Assembly (NCBI GenBank): GCA_964609625.1
Contig: CAZSRS010000076.1
Span: 1 to 10,904 of the forward strand
Direction: 5' to 3'
Length of the DNA stretch: 10,904 bases
Origin: G963674665 sp964609625
GTDB lineage: Bacteria; Desulfobacterota; Desulfovibrionia; Desulfovibrionales; Desulfovibrionaceae
In this document: piece after piece, positions 1-6,746 of the stretch
How positions within the stretch are numbered: the first letter of the stretch is position 1
Layout of the letters: the number at the start of each line of letters is the position of its first letter
Made by a program: the position numbers and the translations under genes
Notes under the pieces: generated by a model
Database searches by the model: none
Seen by the model: only the letters and a program-made list of their open reading frames with translations
What the model was told of the DNA's origin: nothing

Positions 1-552
1 ATCGAGCACTTGGCTTGGTTCTACAAGTGTCTGAAAAATTCAATCAAGGATGCGGAGAACGATCCAGGACTGCTTTCCAGAGGGGAACTGCTCGAGTCTT
101 TGCTCATTGTCCTTGCTGACAATCAGGCCAAGCAGGGTTTGCCGTTGTTGGTACGTGCCATCAAAACCAAGGGGTTCTTCCAGTGGGAGTTCGCACTGTG
201 CGACCCCGCGCTGCAACAGTTCGTCGCGGCCATGCAGGCCTATGCCCGGCGTTCACAGAATCCCAGGCTTCTGCAACTGCTTCCCTATCTGCTGAAGATC
301 ACTGCTGCCGCGGGAAAGGTATCCCCGGCAGAGGGGTTCTTGCCATTGAAAAAAGAGTTGTTCCAGCTTCTGAATAACTTGCGCGGCATGGCCGATCGCC
401 AGATGTCCGCAGCCCAATTCGCCAAGATGGCCGTGCTGTATGCTCCATTCTTCCAAGGGCCCGACATATTTTCTCTCCCGACCGTGCGTGCTTTTGCACT
501 GGAATTGTCCGCTCCCCTCAAGTCAATCGACGTGTCACGCCTGCGACGATAG
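1..552 (+). CDS. Hypothetical protein, C-terminal part (cut by the left edge)
   Basis: The reading frame is open from the first base (I-E-H-L-A-W-F-Y-K...) and ends at TAG 550-552, so the true start lies outside the window. A TTG at position 10 is only a nominal start with no convincing ribosome binding site. The visible part of about 183 residues is soluble, leucine/alanine-rich and predicted to be mostly helical, with repeated short helices (for example LLVRAIKTKGFFQW and LLQLLPYLLKI). This gives it the look of a helical-repeat scaffold. I see no signal peptide, membrane segment, metal motif or catalytic motif, and I do not recognise the family. The next gene lies on the same strand about 80 bp downstream, so the two are probably co-transcribed. 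That the frame codes is well supported; the function is unknown. Confidence 0.7.
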   Translation: MEHLAWFYKCLKNSIKDAENDPGLLSRGELLESLLIVLADNQAKQGLPLLVRAIKTKGFFQWEFALCDPALQQFVAAMQAYARRSQNPRLLQLLPYLLKITAAAGKVSPAEGFLPLKKELFQLLNNLRGMADRQMSAAQFAKMAVLYAPFFQGPDIFSLPTVRAFALELSAPLKSIDVSRLRR

Positions 553-634
553 GTTCGCTCAGTGTGCTCCATGCCTGATGCATGCCGAGAGTGATCGGGG
601 CAATCAGGTGACAAATGGGTCAAGGTGCAGTAGA

Positions 635-2227
635 ATGACCCAGGAGAGCATGTTGATGATGCAGGCCAAGACCATTGCCGCACCTACTGACCAGAAAGCA
701 AGAGAAAGTGCCCTGGAGCGTTTCTCATGCTATTTTCGAAAGCTGCAAGAACTCCGTGAAGGGAACATCACCGATGAATACCTACAGCGGGAGTTGCTTG
801 TGGACTTTCTGCGCATCAATGCGCACATGCTGAGCGATTTGCCGAAGAATACCTTGCAGCAGGTGGGGGTCGTGAACTTGATCTGCCAGCGTTCCTTCAA
901 ACATCCGCGATTTTCCAATCTTGACAATATTTTGCAGGGGTTCAGCACCGATGTCGCCAGGATGATGCAGACCAACCCCAAGGAAGAGCCCGATCTTTTC
1001 GAGAAGCGTTTCAGCTTTGCCTGCAATGCAGAGATGCTGCTCCTGCGCCTGTTGCAATCCGTGGTACGAGTTCAGGCCGATGTTGTGGGCGGGTTTCGTG
1101 ACATCATCACCAGTATATACGGAAAGACCGGTACAGAGAAATTCGACGAATACTACGGACAAATGGAGTTTTCTCCGGCATTCTGGCGTACGATCATAGA
1201 CTATTTCGTCAAGAATAAGCTCTCCGCCGCCTATGAAGACGTCACCCGAAAGGCCAAATACAATTATTCCCGAACGCCCAAGACTGTACGCATCAATTTT
1301 CAGTTCGACCTGATCCTCGAGGAACTGAGTCGCGAGGGTGTGCTGGTGCAGCGGGAAAACAGATTCCGCCCCTACATTCAAACCCAGGTAGAGGAGTTCG
1401 AGTACAAGCGCATTCGCCAGGTCGTCAGCGACTTTCTGCGTGAAAACAAAGACTTCTACCTCGAGGACAAAGCGGACGACGACGCGGTGCAACAGATAAT
1501 CGCCATGGTCTGCTTTGATCTCTCGGCGGCGGAGTACAAACGGGCCGCTGTGGAACAGGCGATGCGCTCCGTGGAGTGGGAAGATGTGGTCAAAAACGAA
1601 GAGCAGGAACTGCTCGACCGCTTTGACATGATCAAAGGGAAGCTCCTGGCAGCCGCACTGGGTGTTTCCATAGCCTACTACACCATGCAGCGCGACTTCG
1701 TCGAGGCTATGAACGTATTTTCTGCAAAAAATATGCACATCTACGAACAGAAGGACATAGAGAATGCTGCTAGACTGATGCGCTTCTTCGATAAGGATGG
1801 TCTCGAGCAAACCTTGATGTACATGCTGGAGAGCTACTTTTTCAACATTCTACGGCGCAAGTGCCTGGACAAGAAAGAAAAGATAAAGATCCAGTCATTG
1901 CACAAGAAGCGGATTCATGTCGACACATTGGAGCAACTCTATCACTTCGGGCTGACACGCATCCAAAAAAACAAGATATTCAACCCAGATGCCTACAATC
2001 AGGACATGGTGGAATTCCGCATGCTTCACTATGAGGTCCTGGAAAAGCTTTATGAGCTTTTGCAGATGCCTGCACACCTGCGTGACCGTGTGCGACAGGT
2101 CTGGGAGATGGCCTCCAACAAGGTAGTGTTTTACGTGATCATCGATCTCGCCATGATATCCAAGACGAGCACGGACATTAAGCGCAGTCTTACAGAGATA
2201 CTGTACAAATACAACATCGTTGTCTAG
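635..2227 (+). CDS. Hypothetical helix-rich protein, about 530 residues
   Basis: This long frame ends at TAG 2225-2227. It is open back to 440, but that stretch overlaps the preceding gene and reads like non-coding sequence. I chose ATG 635, which has AAGGTG 7 nt upstream. ATG 656 is a real alternative because AGGAG at 642-646 lies 9 nt before it. The protein is highly charged, soluble and almost entirely helical by eye. It has conserved-looking aromatic and basic segments such as FRDIITSIYGKTGTEKFDEY, NYSRTPKTVRINFQFD and LHKKRIHVDTLEQLYHFG. There is no signal peptide, membrane helix, Walker motif or cysteine cluster, and I do not recognise the family. It follows the unknown gene at 1-552 on the same strand and probably belongs to the same transcript. 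Its stop faces the stop of the methyltransferase gene with only 6 bp between, so no separate terminator fits there. Confidence 0.8.
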   Translation: MTQESMLMMQAKTIAAPTDQKARESALERFSCYFRKLQELREGNITDEYLQRELLVDFLRINAHMLSDLPKNTLQQVGVVNLICQRSFKHPRFSNLDNILQGFSTDVARMMQTNPKEEPDLFEKRFSFACNAEMLLLRLLQSVVRVQADVVGGFRDIITSIYGKTGTEKFDEYYGQMEFSPAFWRTIIDYFVKNKLSAAYEDVTRKAKYNYSRTPKTVRINFQFDLILEELSREGVLVQRENRFRPYIQTQVEEFEYKRIRQVVSDFLRENKDFYLEDKADDDAVQQIIAMVCFDLSAAEYKRAAVEQAMRSVEWEDVVKNEEQELLDRFDMIKGKLLAAALGVSIAYYTMQRDFVEAMNVFSAKNMHIYEQKDIENAARLMRFFDKDGLEQTLMYMLESYFFNILRRKCLDKKEKIKIQSLHKKRIHVDTLEQLYHFGLTRIQKNKIFNPDAYNQDMVEFRMLHYEVLEKLYELLQMPAHLRDRVRQVWEMASNKVVFYVIIDLAMISKTSTDIKRSLTEILYKYNIVV

Positions 2228-2233
2228 TCGTTT

Positions 2234-2809
2234 TCAGCCTGCCCCGCGTTGCAACACAGCAGCGAAACTGAAACTCACCTTGGGACGCCGCACAAGGGAA
2301 AAACCCGCCACCACGGCGCGCTCCAGTTCCTTGCGAAAATATCCCTCCCGGACATCCAACTTGGGTTCCGCCACGAAGAGCGTGCCTCTGGGACGTAGTC
2401 CCGCATGTATCTGGGCAAAAAGGGTGTTTTGGTTCGGGGCCTCATGTACCATCCAAAAAGCCAGGGCAAAGTCGGCCTCCTGGTCTTGTACCGAGAGGTC
2501 CTGTTGGGTGCACAGCCGCGTGCGTATTCGCTCGTTCAAACCGGCCTTTTCGGCACGTCGGCGCACTGAGGCGAGCATGCGCTCCTGCATGTCCACCGCC
2601 AGCACGGAACCGCTAGGCCCCACCAGACGGGCCATGGCCAAGCTGAAGTAGCCGAGTCCGCATCCAAGGTCCAGGACGTGCATGCCTGATGCTATCCACT
2701 CGCCAAGCAGTGCGTCGGCGTCGTGCACCAGCCGACGCAACGGGTTGTCGAAGGTGTAGCCGAACCACCAGGGGCAAACAGGATGGGTGTTGTGTTTGTT
2801 GCCCATCAT
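2234..2809 (-). CDS. Class I SAM-dependent methyltransferase
   Basis: This 191-residue Rossmann-type methyltransferase has motif I VLDLGCGLGYF at residues 45-55 for S-adenosylmethionine binding. An acidic residue ends strand 2 (VLAVDMQ, D73), as expected for the ribose contact. The segment ALAFWMVHE (115-123) matches the motif IV region, and GLRPRGTLFVAEPK (137-150) matches the usual strand 5 area. The N-terminal HPVCPWWFGYTFDNPLRRL precedes the core and may help form the substrate pocket. The protein is short for the class, with no added substrate domain, so the substrate cannot be named. It starts at ATG 2809 (MMGNKHN), and GAGG lies 5-8 nt before the two tandem ATG codons. It follows the P-type ATPase gene on the same strand after 42 bp and is very likely its operon partner. 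That suggests, without proving, a role linked to the same metal or stress response. Confidence 0.87.
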   Translation of the reverse strand: MMGNKHNTHPVCPWWFGYTFDNPLRRLVHDADALLGEWIASGMHVLDLGCGLGYFSLAMARLVGPSGSVLAVDMQERMLASVRRRAEKAGLNERIRTRLCTQQDLSVQDQEADFALAFWMVHEAPNQNTLFAQIHAGLRPRGTLFVAEPKLDVREGYFRKELERAVVAGFSLVRRPKVSFSFAAVLQRGAG

Positions 2810-2851
2810 TCTCGCCTCTTCCGTCCAAGAAACAAAGCACCACGGTTGCCG

Positions 2852-5572
2852 TTAACCCGCCAGAACCCGCTGGCGCAGGCGCTTTTCAAACTCCACCACC
2901 AGGTAAGCCGCAAGGCCGAATCCAAAGGTCTTGACCCAGGCCAGCAGGCCCACGGGCTCGCTCTGGAAGGCTGTGTTCATGAACGGCGCGTATGTATACA
3001 GCAACTGCAAGACAAGCATCAGGCAGAAGCCGAGGATGACCCATTTGTTGGTGAGCAGGCCCAGCTTGAACACGGAGCGATGTAGTGAGCGGCAGTTGAA
3101 GAGGTAGAAAGCCTCCATGATGACGAAGACGTTCACGGCCCCGGTGCGCGCCCGCTCCAGACTGGCACCCTGAGCAAGCTCCCAATGGAACAGGGCAAAG
3201 GCGGCGAGCATCAAAATGCCCCCGACCATGAGCACCCGGAAGAGCAGGTCCCTGGTGAGGATGGGCAATCGCGGATCCCTCGGGGGGCGTAGCATGATGC
3301 CGTCCTCCTTGGGCTCGAAGGCCAGCATCAGGCCCAGGGTCCCGGCGGTGGTCATGTTGATCCAGAGGATCTGCACCGGCAGGATGGGCAGCGCCACGCC
3401 GAGCAGGATGGAGGTCATGATCACCAAGCCCTCGCCGAGGTTGGTGGGGATGGTCCAGACGATGAACTTGACCAGGTTGTCGAACACCCCCCTTCCTTCC
3501 TCCACCGCGGCCTCGATGGTGGCGAAGTTGTCGTCGGTGAGGATGATGTCTGCCGCGTCCTTCGCCGCATCGGTGCCCGCCAGTCCCATGGCGGTGCCGA
3601 TATTGGCCTGTTTCAGGGCCGGGGCGTCGTTGACGCCGTCACCGGTCATGGCCACCACTTGGCCTTCGGCTTGCAACGCCTCCACCAGCCTGAGCTTCTG
3701 TTCCGGGGATACGCGGGCAAAGACGTGCACGTCCCGAGCCGCGTCGATGAGTCCCTGATCCGAAAGCTCGGCCATTTGGCGGCCGGTGAGACTGCGTTGA
3801 GGCTGCCTCCCTCCCCGTTGTTGGGCGATGCCCAGTTGTCTTGCGATGGCCAGGGCGGTGACGGCATGGTCACCGGTGATCATTTTCACGCTGATCCCGG
3901 CCTGGATGCATGCCTTGACCGCCTCCACCGCCTGGGGGCGGGGAGGGTCGATCATGCCCTGCAGTCCGAGGAAGATCAGGTCTTGGGCCACGTCCTGGTG
4001 CTCGATGCGTCGTTTCCCGGCCGGGAACTTCCTGTAGGCCAGGGCCAGTACCCGCTGCCCCTGTGCGGCCATGGCCTCGGCTTGGGCCACGATCTTGTCG
4101 TAGGCCTCGTCCTCCAGGGGCAAAGCGTCTCCCTGGGCGTCGAGATACGAGGCGCAGCGTTCCAGAATGACTTCCAGGCCTCCCTTGACATAAGCCACGG
4201 CGTCTTCCCCACTCTGATGCAGGGTGGCCATGTACTGGTGCTCGGACTCGAAAGGGATGGCATCGAGGCGCGGCATGTCACCTGATTCGCGCTCCATATG
4301 CAACCCAGCCTTGGCCGCGGCCACGATGAGCGCGCCCTCGGTGGGGTCGCCCTCCACCGCGGGGCGGTCGTCCTTGCGTATCAGCTTGGAATCGTTGCAC
4401 AGGAGCCCGGCCAGCAGGCAGTGGCGCAGGGCATCGGTCATGACCAAGTCCTTTGCTTCGCCGCCGTCGGGGTACAGGAGGCCGACAGTGTCGTAGCCCG
4501 TGCCCGAGAGCCGGTAGAGCCGCCCCCCAGCCATGATCTCTTGCACGGTCATCTGGTTCTCGGTGAGGGTTCCGGTCTTGTCGGTACAGATCACGGTGGT
4601 GGAACCCAGGGTCTCCACGGCCGGGAGCTTGCGCACGATGGCCCTGCGCTTGGCCATGCGCGAGACGCCGATTGCCAGGATCACGGTGACCGCGGCGGGC
4701 AGGCCCTCGGGGATGGCACCAACGGCCAGGGCGATGGCGGCCATGAACATCTCCACCATGGGCTGCCCCCGTAGCACACCAACGAGGAAGGTCAGGGCGC
4801 CCAGGGCCAGGATGACCCAGAGCAGCATGTGGCTGAAGGCGGCTATCTTGCGGGTCAGGGGAGTCTGGAGTTCGTCGGCTTCGGAAATGAGCTGGGAGAT
4901 GCGGCCGATTTCGGTCTTGCCGCCGGTGGCCACCACCATGCCCGAGGCAGTGCCGAAGGTCACCAGGGTGGAGGCGTAGCTCATATTCGTGCGCTCGGCC
5001 AAGGTGGTGTCCATGTCCAGGGGGGCAACCTGCTTATGCACCGGCAGGGACTCGCCCGTGAGCGCGCTTTCGTCCACGCGCAGCTCACGGCTTTCGAAAA
5101 GCCTGAGGTCGGCCGGTATCTTATCCCCGGACTTGAGCAGCACGATGTCGCCGGGCACCAGTTCTTCCGCCCGAATACGCAGCCGCTCGCCGCCGCGCAA
5201 AACAACGGTCTCGGTGACCATGGACTTGGCCAGCGCGTCCAGGGCCTTGATGGCCTTGGCTTCCTGCAGAAAGCCGATGAGGGCGTTGACCAGCACCACG
5301 CCTAGTATGACGCCTGAATCCACCCACTCCTGCAACAGGGCGGTGATGAACCCGGCCGCGAGCAGGATGTACACCAGGGGTTGGTTGAACTGCATGAGAA
5401 AGCGTTGCAGGGGGGTCTTGCCTCTGGCCTGCTCCAGGGCGTTGGGGCCGAAACGCTCGAGCCTGCGCTTGACCTCGAAGATGTCCAGGCCTTTTTCGCA
5501 GCTGGTGTCCAGGAAGCGCGCCACCTCGTTCGCGGGCAGCTTGTGCCAGTATTTGGTGAATATCTGTTCCAT
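2852..5572 (-). CDS. P2-type cation-transporting P-type ATPase (PacL/SERCA-like)
   Basis: This 906-residue inner-membrane pump drives cation transport by ATP hydrolysis through a phospho-aspartate. Domains run in the normal order: Cation_ATPase_N region (about 5-75), M1-M2 (66-103), actuator domain with TGES (172-175), M3-M4 with PEGLP (288-292), phosphorylation motif DKTGT with D331, nucleotide domain, MITGD (564-568), hinge TGDGVNDAP (643-651), and M5-M10 to the C-terminus. Several SERCA calcium-site residues are kept: E289 (E309), N711 and E714 (N768/E771), N739 and T742 (N796/T799) and E820 (E908). The D800 position is alanine (WINMTTAG, A743), so calcium specificity should not be assumed. 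No heavy-metal domain or CPC motif is present, which argues against a P1B pump. The start at ATG 5572 has AAGGA 8 nt upstream. The gene heads an operon with the methyltransferase. Confidence 0.96.
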   Translation of the reverse strand: MEQIFTKYWHKLPANEVARFLDTSCEKGLDIFEVKRRLERFGPNALEQARGKTPLQRFLMQFNQPLVYILLAAGFITALLQEWVDSGVILGVVLVNALIGFLQEAKAIKALDALAKSMVTETVVLRGGERLRIRAEELVPGDIVLLKSGDKIPADLRLFESRELRVDESALTGESLPVHKQVAPLDMDTTLAERTNMSYASTLVTFGTASGMVVATGGKTEIGRISQLISEADELQTPLTRKIAAFSHMLLWVILALGALTFLVGVLRGQPMVEMFMAAIALAVGAIPEGLPAAVTVILAIGVSRMAKRRAIVRKLPAVETLGSTTVICTDKTGTLTENQMTVQEIMAGGRLYRLSGTGYDTVGLLYPDGGEAKDLVMTDALRHCLLAGLLCNDSKLIRKDDRPAVEGDPTEGALIVAAAKAGLHMERESGDMPRLDAIPFESEHQYMATLHQSGEDAVAYVKGGLEVILERCASYLDAQGDALPLEDEAYDKIVAQAEAMAAQGQRVLALAYRKFPAGKRRIEHQDVAQDLIFLGLQGMIDPPRPQAVEAVKACIQAGISVKMITGDHAVTALAIARQLGIAQQRGGRQPQRSLTGRQMAELSDQGLIDAARDVHVFARVSPEQKLRLVEALQAEGQVVAMTGDGVNDAPALKQANIGTAMGLAGTDAAKDAADIILTDDNFATIEAAVEEGRGVFDNLVKFIVWTIPTNLGEGLVIMTSILLGVALPILPVQILWINMTTAGTLGLMLAFEPKEDGIMLRPPRDPRLPILTRDLLFRVLMVGGILMLAAFALFHWELAQGASLERARTGAVNVFVIMEAFYLFNCRSLHRSVFKLGLLTNKWVILGFCLMLVLQLLYTYAPFMNTAFQSEPVGLLAWVKTFGFGLAAYLVVEFEKRLRQRVLAG

Positions 5573-5606
5573 AGCAAGATTCCTTGTTGTTCAGTCTGCC
5601 CCGCAT

Positions 5607-5620
5607 CTCGCAAGTGCGAG
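5607..5620. promoter_or_regulatory. 14-bp palindrome, possible operator in the ATPase leader
   Basis: CTCGCA-AG-TGCGAG is a perfect 6-bp inverted repeat with a 2-nt spacer. It lies about 35 bp before the ATPase start and just downstream of the proposed minus-strand promoter. That is where a dimeric repressor could block transcription; it could equally form a small RNA hairpin. The symmetry is directly visible; the regulatory role is inference. Confidence 0.35.
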
Positions 5621-5631
5621 GGCTAACCCGC

Positions 5632-5660
5632 CATATAGTCATGTGTGGGGTGAAGGTAAA
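5632..5660 (-). promoter_or_regulatory. Candidate sigma70-type promoter of the ATPase-methyltransferase operon
   Basis: Read on the minus strand, TTTACC (5660-5655) and TATATG (5637-5632) are separated by exactly 17 bp. Each matches the consensus at four of six positions. Transcription would start near 5625 and give a leader of about 53 nt before the ATPase ATG. It is the only well-spaced pair I noticed just upstream of the gene, but with four of six matches it remains a prediction. Confidence 0.35.
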
Positions 5661-5739
5661 GGCCAGGATGGCGCAAGCGGGCCGTTTTATCAAGGCTGTG
5701 ATTTCGGCTGTAGGCTCCGCGCGGTGGCATGATCGTGAG

Positions 5740-5820
5740 TTGGCAAGCAGCTTCCTTTGGGTGATCGACATTTTTGTCGCTCAGGTCGTGGGAAGCGGAC
5801 AGCGCGAGGAGATATATCGA
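5740..5820 (+). pseudogene. Possible remnant of a RelE/ParE-type toxin gene (C-terminal end)
   Basis: Just before the antitoxin remnant, two short out-of-frame pieces resemble the end of RelE/ParE-family mRNA-interferase toxins. These commonly finish with a pattern like YRVGDYRxxCR...VVxVGHRREIYR. Here LGDRHFCR is readable at 5757-5780 in one frame, and VVGSGQREEIYR at 5785-5820 in another. The second piece runs into the ATG of the antitoxin remnant with no stop codon, as if an overlapping ATGA had been lost. The N-terminal two thirds of a toxin of about 90 residues is not recognisable upstream. The call rests on weak similarity plus the correct position and order for a toxin-antitoxin pair, so it is tentative. 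Confidence 0.35.
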
Positions 5821-6091
5821 TGTCCGTCCAGATTCTGGAGACAACGGGCAATCAGCCTTCGCACTCCTGCCCATCGGCGAATCCGCATGCTTGCAGCCCT
5901 CGAGGACGCGCGCGATACTTCCAGCATCGATGCCTTTCATCGTCGGCATATCAGTGGCGAGGAAGACACCTTCCCGGAGTGTGACCACCTCCAACATTAC
6001 CAAGGTCGAGCGAGGCAAAGGTTCCATGTTCCTGGGACCGCTGCGCCGGCTGACCGAGGCGCTGCGTGTGGAGTATTCGACTTTTCTTTGA
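5820..6091 (+). pseudogene. Broken Phd/HTH-type antitoxin gene (multiple frameshifts, HTH core deleted)
   Basis: An excellent ribosome binding site (GAGGAG, 8 nt before ATG 5820) opens MSVQILETTGNQ. The rest of a typical RelE-partner antitoxin continues in other frames: SAFALLPIGESACL at 5852-5893, ALEDARDTSSIDAFHRR followed by GEEDTFPE within 5890-5979, then SNITKVERGKGS and LRRLTEALRVE within 5981-6091. Known family members read roughly MxVQIIExxGxPxFAVLP...ALEDAxD...GEEETxPAEVV..., followed by a Cro/C1 helix-turn-helix and IExGKRxGSxxTLRALAxALGV. The order and content match. At least three frame changes are needed, and roughly 35 residues carrying the first helices of the DNA-binding domain are absent between TFPE and SNITKVERGK. 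The product would have bound its toxin and its own promoter; as it stands the gene cannot make a working protein. Confidence in family identity is good, though no alignment could be run. Confidence 0.7.
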
Positions 6092-6101
6092 GCGCCAGGC
6101 A

Positions 6102-6130
6102 TTGCACCCAGTATCGGGGAGGTTTATAAG
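6102..6130 (+). promoter_or_regulatory. Candidate promoter upstream of a structured RNA
   Basis: TTGCAC (6102-6107) and TATAAG (6125-6130) are separated by exactly 17 bp. The -10 box matches the consensus at five of six positions; the -35 box keeps only the TTG. Predicted transcription starts near 6137. It lies just after the end of the antitoxin remnant and directly before the hairpins and T-tract at 6163-6225. Confidence 0.4.
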
Positions 6131-6136
6131 GTGTGC

Positions 6137-6225
6137 ATGCTTGCTCTCCATGGCCGGGATTTGGGTGGGAAGCAACGCCCACTTGACGCAGCCCGTTCAC
6201 CTGGGGTGCGTCCAGGCTTTTTTTT
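6137..6225 (+). ncRNA. Candidate small RNA or attenuated leader (about 89 nt)
   Basis: The interval between a well-spaced promoter and a T8 terminator contains no credible coding frame but has clear secondary structure. A first hairpin pairs GTGGG (6165-6169) with CCCAC (6178-6182) and can be lengthened by two G-U pairs. A second stem pairs GACGCA (6185-6190) with TGCGTC (6207-6212), helped by an inner CCC/GGG. It overlaps, and so excludes, the terminator hairpin at 6200-6216. The arrangement fits a free small RNA. It also fits a switch controlling read-through to the gene at 6419, about 190 nt downstream. I recognise no known RNA family. Structure was read by eye, not folded. Confidence 0.35.
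6200..6225 (+). terminator. Rho-independent terminator
   Basis: CCTGG (6200-6204) pairs with CCAGG (6212-6216) around a 7-nt loop. One C and then eight consecutive T residues (6218-6225) follow. The stem is short but GC-rich, and the uninterrupted T8 is the most terminator-like tract I noticed in the window. It would end transcription coming from the promoter at 6102-6130. Confidence 0.6.
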
Positions 6226-6418
6226 CGTCTTGTTTGCTCTGCTTGTGGACGATTTATGCTTCCGTTTCGGTACGCCAAGCTATTCGGTATTGTGCTATTC
6301 CTTTAAGATGACAATGCGTTTTGAGTTGGTCCATTCTATGCTTCCGCGCAGGTAATCGGATGTGCGTCATGGCGCGCACACCCGGCAATCGTGGACCATT
6401 GAACCAAGGAGTAGAGCA

Positions 6419-6703
6419 ATGCCTGGATTTGACGGAACAGGACCCAGAGGTCAGGGCCCGATGACAGGCGGCGGTTTCGGCTACTGCGCGGGAAGCGGCG
6501 CGGGGTATGTCGGCCCTCGCGGTGGCTTAGGCCGTGGTCAGGGGTGTGGCAGAGGGTTTGGACGCGGCAGGGGCTTCGGCCGGTTTGCCGCACTCCCGCA
6601 GACGCCCCCGATAGAGGACAAGGCTGCCCTGGAGTCGCGTCTCGGTTGGCTGGAGCAGGAAACGGCCCGTATCCGCGAACGGCTGCGTAACCTGGAGTCG
6701 TAG
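6419..6703 (+). CDS. DUF5320-like glycine-rich small protein
   Basis: This 94-residue protein begins MPGFDGTGPRGQGPMTG, the hallmark N-terminus of DUF5320 proteins (GTGPxGxGPMTG). A glycine/arginine-rich low-complexity stretch follows (residues 17-55) with two cysteines (C23 and C43). A charged helix (about 66-94, IEDKAALESRLGWLEQETAR) closes it and is likely to form a short coiled coil. The start at ATG 6419 has AAGGAG at 6406-6411, 7 nt upstream; the frame extends further 5' without a better start. Function is unknown for the family. It is often found beside ferredoxins and Fe-S or metal-cofactor proteins in anaerobes, as here, where a ferredoxin follows after 43 bp. I infer a structural or partner role in that module. 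The antisense and other frames here are GC-rich shadows. Confidence 0.85.
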   Translation: MPGFDGTGPRGQGPMTGGGFGYCAGSGAGYVGPRGGLGRGQGCGRGFGRGRGFGRFAALPQTPPIEDKAALESRLGWLEQETARIRERLRNLES

Positions 6704-6746
6704 CCGGAACAGCGGTTCACCACTACAACTGTGAGGAGGATTGTTC

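Noticed and set aside
440..634. N-terminal extension of the 635-2227 gene from ATG 440
   Set aside because: It overlaps the end of the preceding gene by over 100 bp, reads as Cys/Ser/Pro-rich filler, and good starts with ribosome binding sites exist at 635 and 656.
5623..6102. Minus-strand frame of 159 codons containing ATDMPTMKGID, which recalls a response-regulator motif
   Set aside because: The rest of a receiver domain is absent, and the segment is antisense to the antitoxin remnant, whose family pattern explains the sequence better.
6163..6190. Resemblance of GGGAAGCAACGCCC to the conserved loop of signal recognition particle RNA
   Set aside because: The conserved GGAAGG/AGCA internal-loop arrangement and the long flanking helix of SRP RNA are not present.
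6066..6355. Short plus-strand frames at 6066-6311 and 6131-6355 as small membrane proteins
   Set aside because: They run through the terminator T-tract (which encodes the run of Phe) and lack ribosome binding sites; the RNA structure explains the region better.
6370..6388. Possible sigma54 promoter (TGGCGCG...GGCA) before the DUF5320-like gene
   Set aside because: The spacing between the GG and GC elements is two bases too long, and sigma54 does not tolerate this.
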